Positions 56,849 through 64,000 of a DNA stretch of 64,000 nt are shown piece by piece (position 1 is the stretch's first letter; each line of letters starts with the position of its first letter). Below the pieces are notes generated by a model. The model was not told the origin of the DNA and did not search any database. It saw nothing but the letters and a program-made list of their open reading frames with translations. The DNA is from Przewalskia tangutica (Eukaryota > Streptophyta > Magnoliopsida > Solanales > Solanaceae). A program made the translations under genes and the position numbers. The stretch spans positions 82,665,093-82,729,092 of the forward strand of contig CM056724.1 of NCBI GenBank assembly GCA_029844215.1, read 5' to 3'.

Positions 56849-58046
56849 ATGCCTCCACGGAAGGCGACCAGAGCCCAGAAGGGCAAGGCATCAGCAGGAG
56901 CTGCTAGTGGTACGCAGAGAGTTACCAGGACTCGGGCACAAACTATGCCTGAGGCGATGGCGGTCGGCGAGTTCAGCTACGCCACAAAGATTAGAGCCGA
57001 GGCGGCGGTAGCTCCAGAGGTTCCGCACCGAGCCCCAGCCCGCGGCGGCGCAGTATAGGATTACTGAGAGCGGATCGGTTGTTGACTAGCATCGTGGCAG
57101 TGGCGACCGCCAGGGCCGTGGCTAACCCTAGGCCGACGCTTTAAGGATTCGGACTTTACGAGTTGTAATCCACCCGAGTTCTATGGTTGAGGCCCGAGGA
57201 GGATCCTCGTGGAGTTTATTCGACAGTGCGGCGACTACGCAGTGCTTAGGGCCCTGAGACGAGTCCGTTGTGTTAGCTTCTACAGTTACGCGATATTGCG
57301 TTGAACTGGTTTGAGTCATGGGAATTGTCTGAGGAGGTGCTCTTCCAAGCAGTTGGGAGGAGTTCGCAGAGGCCTTCCCGATCACTTCTTGCCTCCCGAG
57401 TTGAGGAGAGCCCGCGTGGATAGATTCTTGACCTTGAGGCGTAAATGGGAGGACCATCGAGAGTACAGCATGGAGTTTGACTCTTGGCCGTGTACGCACA
57501 CTATTGTAGCCAATATGGCGCATGCAGAGTTCATCGCTATGTGATTGGGGCTAGACCGTCATATGATTATCGCGTGCTGGGAGTGGCTCTTCACCTGTGT
57601 ATGGATATCGCCAGACGCAGCATATGCGCAGGGATAGAGGATGAGAGCGAGGGCCGACTTGACTCGTGCCACCAAGAGGCGGTGACAGCAGGATCTCGGG
57701 GCGGTTTCGAGGCGGACCGCCAAGAAGAGCTAGTTATGCTCCTCACCAAGACGGAGTACTCCACCACGCCTTCGTGGACGCTCGAGATTCGGAGCGTGAT
57801 GGCTCCAAGGGTTCAGTTTTCGGAGAGTGGGTGTTAGTCCGAGGAAGCCACCTCTACCTCTACAGAGCCGATGTGGTAACACCCATTATGGGAGTGTCGT
57901 GCTAGTTTGGGTAATTATGCATGCGCCAACAGGCCATTATGCGAGGAACCGTCTCACTGCAGATAGCACGGATGTAGAGATTCACCTTCGGATCGGTCTG
58001 GTTCATCGCCTTCTTTTGTTATGCGCGTGCGTGTGATCATGATTAG
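56849..58046 (+). pseudogene. gag: gag of array unit D
   Basis: Start MPPRKATRAQKGKASAGAAS at 56849. The N-terminal part stays open to 57058, then small indels follow every few dozen bases: LRDIALNWFESWELS at about 57290, GMDIAR-like sequence near 57600, RGGF near 57695, the knuckle zone at 57850-57960. The stop TAG is at 58044-58046. Bases are lost at almost every CAG/CTG compared with units A and B, which makes this the copy most affected by the suspected base-calling problem. Layout identical to unit A. Confidence 0.85.
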
Positions 58047-58409
58047 AACGATGCGGAATGTGAAGCAATAATTACGTGTATGTCTTTGACCCTTAGAGAT
58101 TAGTATGCATGATAGGATTGTTGTATGATTTAGTGTTATGAGCAGAGGATATCGAGACCGTACATGTGATAGAATGAGTGGTAAATTCGAACGGCAATTC
58201 ATAGGCCGTGAGCGAGGGTAAGTAGTAATGGTTCATATTTTGGGTTCATTTTCGCTTGACTTACGGTGAATGGGTATGCGTGTGCGATATCTTAGGGTCA
58301 TAGGTGGCATAATGAAGTTCCATTAGTATATAGTACGAGGATGTACCGAGGAATAGTAGATTGGCTCTAAAAGAACATTCGGGGACGAATGTTTCTAAGG
58401 GGGGGAGAA
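58047..58409 (+). other. 3' non-coding tail, hairpin and polypurine tract, unit D
   Basis: Same tail as unit A; perfect hairpin 58374-58393 and AAGGGGGGGAGAA before 58410. Confidence 0.8.
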
Positions 58410-61400
58410 TGTTACACCCCGTAGTTCAGGTCATGCGCATGAGGCGTACGTAAGGGAGTAAGACTTAAAATTTTCGTAAGATAGGTTGACGGATTGTTCC
58501 GACGGTTTTAGTCAACTTTAAGTGGTTATGACCCGGTACATTGAGAGTTCATAAGTGTTTCAAAGGCCCGGGCGTAGTTCGTTGAGTCTAGATTCCAACG
58601 CAACCAACCGCTTGTCGATAGGACGTCGAGTAGAAAGTTACGAGGTTACAAGTTCAGGCGCAATGACAGAAATGTGAGCGGCGCGGCGTGCCGCGGCCAC
58701 GGATGCAGGTCGCGCGCCAAAGTTCAAGGGTCGCTGAAGTTTCAGCGCCGCGACGCCGCATAGCGTGGCCGCGCGCCAAAAGATCGAGAGCTCGCGGAGA
58801 TTTCAGCCGCTGGCCATGGCCGCGCGCCGAGGCGGGATTTTTGGGAAAAACTTAGAAAGTCTGATTTTTGTTTTAAAAGAGACCATGGGAGGGTGACAAG
58901 TGTCCCCCCCCATCTGATTTTCTGTTGCATGCAATATATTGACCAAGACTTGGACATTTTCTATCTTTCATCTTCTCTCTCTCTCTCTCAAATTGCTCCC
59001 CCTTCTCTCTAAAAACCCTTAGAAAAATCTGAATAGTTAAGAACCAAAAAGAAGCTTAGCTAGCTTGTTGGCATTGTTGTGGTGGTGTTTTTGGCAGGAA
59101 GCTAGCAATACTTGGAATAAGTTTTGGCTAAAACTTTAAGGTAATGATTCTTCCTTTAGATTTAGTTTATAGTGTTGCATGTTAAGAAGAAAGAACTTGT
59201 GGTAGTAAATAATGCTCTTAGAGTCATTGCATGCTAGAAATGTGGTTTGGTTATGAAGAATGGGTTAAGAAGAGATTACGAGCATGTTGTAGCCTAAAAA
59301 CTACCCTAGAATTGTTAAGTGAATTATTGTAAACTTATGGGGCAGAATTGGTATTTGGGTGTGTAATCCCCTTTAAATTGTTGGATTGATTGAGCCTTAA
59401 AATGTGGCGTTGAGTGTTAAAAATCGGCCTTTGAAAAGGTGGCAAAGTGAGTAGAAACAAAGGAAATGCCCAATTTTCCATAGAATTTAGTGGCTTTGAG
59501 TTTAGATTATTCTACATTGAAATTAGAGGTTAATAAACATATCATGGTTATTATAGGTTGAAATATTATCATGTAGTTGAGCTTAGCAAGTGGGATTGAC
59601 CAAAGAGGTATGTGAAGCTTTCCTATCTTTGAGCATGAGTATTTGTATCTATGTAGTACTGAGACGACAAGATTTAGTATTTTTACTTGTTTAAGTATAA
59701 ACAAAGACTTGTTTTGTTTTAAGAAGTATAAGTCCTGGTTAAGGGAAAAGTATGATTTTACAAAAGTATAGAGTACTTGGTGTGAAAGTATTGAGTATTG
59801 AATTATTCTAAAGATAAGAGGCTTGAAGTATTTTTGAAAATTGTATGAATTTGTTTGAAGTATAAGCCTCTTGTATAGTAAAAGAACGAAATGGTTCATA
59901 AGGAGTTATAACGGCTTTATGAGAAGTTAGTTATAACGGCCTTATGAATGGATAAGGATGTCGTAAATTTCTAAAGCATAAAGTTAGTATAACGGCTTTA
60001 TGGGAAGTTGGTTATAATAACTTTATGGAAGGTTATGAAAGTTGTCTATTTTGATTAATGAGCATAAGTTGTCTAGATTGTGAAAAATTGAAGTTACTTG
60101 GTTTCAAGCTTTGAAATGAGTTTTCTAAAGGTGTAGTAACTTACGTTGAAAAATATACGCCCTCGATACTACGTGTTAGTATCTTGGATTTTGCATAAAA
60201 AGGAATCTCTTGAAAAGGATGTACGTACGTAGTACTTTGGCTTGTTAAAAGAGAATTATTCTGTTTGTGCCTTGATAGTGTTTTGGGCTTGTTCAATTGA
60301 GAATTATTCTATGTGTGCCTTGATAAGTACTTTGGCTTGCTTAAATAAGAATTCTCTTGGTTTATGTGAAAAGAAGGCATGGTAATTGTCTTGGTTTATG
60401 TAAAGGCATGATATTGAAATTCGAATTAAAAGCATGTAGTTATGAGTTACTTGGACGTACCGCCAGTGATGAAGGATTCCACGGGTATGCTTCCATTGTT
60501 CAGTTATGAGTTACTTGACGCATCATGATGATGAAGGATTCCACCGCATGCTTCCATTGTTCGATTATGAGTTACTTGGACGCATCGCCCGATGATGAAG
60601 GATTCCACGTATGCTTCCATCGCTCGATTATGAGTTACTTGACGCATCGCCGTGATGAAGGATTCCACGTATGCTTCCATTGTTCGCCATGAGTCTATTT
60701 GGGCGCATCGGTGATGGAGGATTCCACGTATGCGCCGATGAGGGTTCGCTTTCGCTGATGCGGTATTTTGTTCCATGGATTAGCTCTCCACGAGGCTTCA
60801 TCACGCAGGGTGGATCTAGTAGTTAGCCCTCGTACTTGCCGGCCGAGACGTGATGCAGTGGATCCGTAGTTGGCTTTCGACTTGCCTGGCCGGGTTGGCG
60901 AAGTGGTGTGATGCAGGTGGATCTGTGGTTAGCCTACGATTTGCCCCGGCCGACGTGACGCAGGTGGATCTCGTAGAGGCTATCGACTTGCCTTGGCCGC
61001 CTTCGTGATTCGTATTAGTATTGTTGGTACGGTGGATCTCGTAGTGGCTTCGTGATTTGCCTTGGCCATTGAGGACGCAGGTGGATCTCGTAGCTATGCC
61101 TTCGCATTTGCCTCGCACGGTTCTTATGATGCAAGCGGGATCTAGTATTCATATGTACTCTTAGTGTTGTTATATCATGCATCGCCAGAATGGCGGCGAA
61201 CTCCACGCACGATTGATATTATGGGCACGAGACCTATGGTTATATTTGAGTGATGACTTAGAGGCGTGAGTCCCCGACTTGACATGGCCGCAGATATGTT
61301 GTGTACCGTAGTTTGGCTATCATACATGTCTCCCGCTTTATATATATGCTATTATGAATTCATTACTGATTTTCAGCCACATACTTGGTACTTGTCAGAT

Positions 61401-61806
61401 CGACCTCCTTCTGGCCGCGTTCATGCCGCAGTCGAGATACGAGCTTGCTGATCCGCACTCTGTGATCACCGCTCATTTCTTGGAAAGCTCCATCTCTCCG
61501 GAGGCTTTGTCTTTTGGTATGATTCCCTGAGGTTATAGACTTTTGTACATTCAGGGGGTATGGCGGGGCCCTGTCCCGCCACAATTGTTAATCCTAGAGG
61601 TCTGTAGTCACGTTTGTGGTTTGGGCTGTAAGAATAAAGTTGTACCGCTTCACCATCTGCTAAGTTATTTTATGAAAGCGCGCCTTATCGGCTTGCTAGT
61701 GATGTTTACCTTATACATATTTGTTTCATGTATGTTCCGCTGCTATTCTCCTCGACATATACAGTGGTACCGGAAGGTACTACCGCGCCCGTGTTCGGTC
61801 GTGACA
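58410..61806 (+). repeat. Array LTR E (3397 bp)
   Basis: Complete ends; AT-rich middle nearly identical to A, B and D. Palindrome cluster damaged (58676-58830). Minisatellite 1 at 60436-60735, whose first unit is clean while later units carry the CAG-type changes. Confidence 0.92.
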
Positions 61807-61810
61807 AAAG

Positions 61811-61900
61811 TGGTATCGAGCGCTTAGTCCTCGGAAAGTGTCTACTGCACCGTGTCTAGTAGTCTTGATTATCGGTGTGTTGTGCACCACATCTATAATC
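61811..61900 (+). promoter_or_regulatory. Primer binding site and leader hairpin, unit E
   Basis: TGGTATCGAGCGC at 61811; hairpin at 61867-61900. Confidence 0.75.
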
Positions 61901-62008
61901 GTGAGGTCGCAGGACATTTAGGGTTGGTTTCCATTCTTCTCTCTTTGAGATCGCAGAGAGCCGCCATAGTAGGTTGAGTCCTCTCTCGACCTATTCTTAT
62001 GTGCGCTT

Positions 62009-62363
62009 ATGCCTCCACGGAAGGCACTCAGAGCCCGTGGCGGCAAGGCATCAGCAGGAGTCGCTAGTGGTACGCAGAGTTACCAGACTCGCACAAACTA
62101 TGCCCGAGGCGATGGCGTCGGCGAGTTCAGCCACGCCAGATTAGAGAGCCGAGCGGCGGTAGCTCCAGAGGTTCCAGACCCGAGCCCCCGTCCGCGGCGG
62201 GCGAGTATAGGGATTACGGAGAGCAGATCAGGTTGTTGACTAGCATCGTGGCAGGGCAGCACCGCCAGGGGCCGGTGGCTAACCCTAGGGCCGACAGTTT
62301 AAGGATTCGGGACTTTCTGAGTTGTAATCCACCCGAGTTCTATGGTTCGAGGCCTGAGGAGGA
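62009..62363 (+). pseudogene. gag: gag of array unit E, truncated
   Basis: MPPRKALRARGGKASAGVAS at 62009, then frameshifts; the codons of FYGSRPEED are reached at about 62340. The match to the other gag copies ends after GAGGAGGAT at about 62363, before the conserved core. The sequence then changes to unrelated, decayed retrotransposon DNA, so this unit ends in a deletion or recombination breakpoint. Confidence 0.85.
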
Positions 62364-64000
62364 TTATGCGGATTGCGTATCCAGGTTGGTAATACTTGTA
62401 GTATAGTTGGTATTGTGACATACAGCTATACGGATTTCTGTGTGAGGGTCACATATGTGTTGCCTAGAATGATTTTAGATTACCGTGATTTGTAAGGACT
62501 AAATAGATACCGGAAGGTGTGAGCTAAGGAACTCTCATCGAGGTTTTGCGTGCTAGTTTGAGATAATTAGGAGATGATGAGTTGTCGGAAAAAGTAATGG
62601 AACCTTAAGAAGCTTAATTAAGGGGCCCAATGGGAGGCTATGTTTGTAAATTAAGCTACGTGGTACGCTTAAGAGGTAGTACTGGATGAGATCCGTGGAG
62701 TAAGTAATGGTTGTTGTGGATCAAGGCGACACGGCCATGGTATTATGAGAAGTTAGGGTACCCGTTTACATGGGTGGGATCAGTTGATAGTAGTCCCGCC
62801 ACGTAAATCGGGTCACGAGGAACAAGCCCGAGTCCGGTTAATCGTTATACAGTTCGTGGACGCATTCCACCGAACCGGTTGTGAGAGCCGAAATGGCCTT
62901 ATATTGTTTGACTTAGTAACTCCAAGATTGGGGCCGCCTTTATTATGGAAGTTATGTACGTAAGCTAGAATAAGTTTGGGAGTACGAAAAGAGTACGACC
63001 GTAAGGAAGTAAGCAACCAGTGTGAAAGAAATAGAGTCCGAATCCATGAGAACCTTTAGAGTAACTACACCCGCGAGTGATGGGTGGTAGCCGAGCGGGT
63101 GTATACTAATTGCCGGAGGCGATGATCGTGGGACCCTAGCAAACCTAGCGTAATCGCATGACAGACGTTGAGGTCATTATGAGTACGACTAGTTGGCCTC
63201 TGGTTATGCCAACGTGACTACGTAAGAGAGATTGATTCGCAAAGGAAGTGAAGTAGTAGTAAAGGTGAATTATCCTTCCTTCTTTGGCATTTTGTTTTAA
63301 TAAGTCCAGGTGACTTGTTCATTGAGGAAAATTGACGCAGAAAGTAAGTAATACTTGGATTTGAAGGAATTTATGTTAAGTGCTCGAAGTACTTGAGTTG
63401 GGTTGGTGTGGCGGCGTACCACGACCTTCCTGGATAATTTCAAGGAAATGTGCAAGGCAAGAATAAAATCTACGGCCTGACGGAAGAAGAGGGCATCTTT
63501 GGTAGGTTTTGAAAATCCACACGATTTTAAGGCGATGTAATGATTAGATATTTACAGACCACGAGAGGACCTTGATTAGGGTTGTGACACCAAGGAAAGT
63601 TTTTTTGAAGGGAGATAAGTTCTCTCCCATACATAAAAGGATAGTCTTACGACATGGGTTATGTGTACCCATGTAGTTAGACGAAGGATGGGAGACCGTA
63701 GGTCTTCGATCGCCATGCCATAAGTTACGCTTTAGATAACCGTGAAAAAGTATTATGTTGGGGTAATTAAGAACGACGCCACGAAACGGTCGGGAAGTGT
63801 CGTAAGAAAAATGAAGGTAGTACACATGTTTGAAATCGCACGATTATGGATCAAATTAGAAACACTTTACTATTAATAAGCATAAGGTAGGTTATGACCA
63901 AAAGGATAAAAGAGAATACAACTATGGTTATGTAAGTTGCACGAGACACAGTTACCCCGAACTAGTGTAAGACCATTAGTAGGTAATGGGCAGTAGGAAC
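62364..64000 (+). other. Decayed retrotransposon-derived DNA
   Basis: No open frame of interest. About 62740-62870 resembles the pre-integrase block of Elements 1, 3 and 5 (GGTCACGAGG, AGTTCGTGGACGCATTCC). A protease remnant follows at 63020-63290, which is out of normal order. From 63290 to 64000 I recognise nothing reliable; one weak match to RNase H codons (ATATTTACAGACCAC at 63550) is too short to call. Confidence 0.5.
63020..63290 (+). pseudogene. pol: Retrotransposon aspartic protease remnant
   Basis: DNA alignment to Element 2's protease (about 6330-6610) is clear but decayed: the stretch GAGTCCGAATCCATGAGAAC parallels the ESIDPF codons, CGAGTGATGG the PVGDSV codons, and GTTGAGGTCATTATGAG the FDVIMGM codons, followed by a recognisable W-L-A-S-x-Y-A-N region. 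Stops interrupt every frame and the catalytic D-P-G-S segment is not identifiable. An older family member than anything else in the window. Confidence 0.65.

Larger units (their letters stand above)
38557..62363 (+). mobile_element. Head-to-tail array of gag-only long-LTR retrotransposon units
   Basis: LTR starts at 38557, 43791, 48825, 53244 and 58410, all in + orientation, with gag interiors at 41978-43790, 47049-48824, 56642-58409 and 61807-62363 (cut). Each internal LTR is bordered by interior sequence on both sides, so neighbouring units share LTRs. No gap between units contains foreign DNA. Interiors of about 1.8 kb hold only gag. The array is inserted in Element 5's 5' LTR. Confidence 0.9.

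Noticed and set aside
59507..59899. Minus-strand frame MNHFVLLL..., also at 39902, 44980 and 49997
   Set aside because: Repeated only because the LTRs are near-identical; antisense to the element in an AT-rich stretch, with no domain or independent conservation.

Overview
The window looks like repeat-dense, gene-free DNA from a large flowering-plant genome. I found no host gene, tRNA, rRNA or CRISPR array. Almost every base belongs to long-LTR Ty3/gypsy retrotransposons of one superfamily. All share TG...CA ends (TGTTA(C/T)A(C/T)CCCGTA at the 5' end, GTCGTGACA at the 3' end), an initiator-Met tRNA primer site (TGGTATCAGAGCA) and a GGG-rich polypurine tract. The most complete copy ends its pol in a GPY/F module plus chromodomain. 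That, with 2.9-4.1 kb LTRs, points to a chromovirus of the Tekay/Del type. The host clade (asterid-like is my guess) is not proven.

Layout. 1-3884: 3' end of Element 1 (+), whose LTR ends inside the tandem repeats of the next element's LTR. 3885-11566: Element 2 (+), the only copy with gag, protease, RT, RNase H, integrase and chromodomain, all broken by frameshifts, stops and catalytic changes. 11567-12042 and 21344-28294: Element 4 (+), gag only, split by Element 3 (12043-21343, -), which has a 5-bp target duplication (attcc). 28295-29744: fragment of Ty1/copia pol. 29745-31427: two stacked minus-strand LTR ends. 31428-38556: Element 5 (-), with a gag/integrase remnant and a right LTR interrupted at 38556. 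38557-62363: a head-to-tail array of gag-only units (LTR-gag-LTR-gag-LTR/LTR-gag-LTR-gag), period about 5.0-5.2 kb. 62364-64000: strongly decayed retrotransposon DNA with a protease remnant.

How it fits together. Elements 4 and the array units carry only gag between primer site and polypurine tract, so they would have needed pol in trans from relatives such as an intact Element 2. Elements 3 and 5 lack protease, RT and RNase H but keep integrase remnants. The parts that persist in every copy are cis signals: LTR ends, primer site, polypurine tract and two hairpins. One hairpin lies about 60 nt after the primer site and carries a GTGCAC palindrome in its loop in most copies, resembling a retroviral dimerisation/packaging signal. 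The other is an 8-bp stem directly before the polypurine tract. These are the best candidates for an undescribed functional module.

Caution. Near-identical copies differ repeatedly by the same strand-symmetric changes (CAG to CGA, CTG to TCG, CCAGG to CGAG). This looks more like systematic base-calling error at methylated CHG sites than evolution, so some frameshifts, above all in the array, may not be real.
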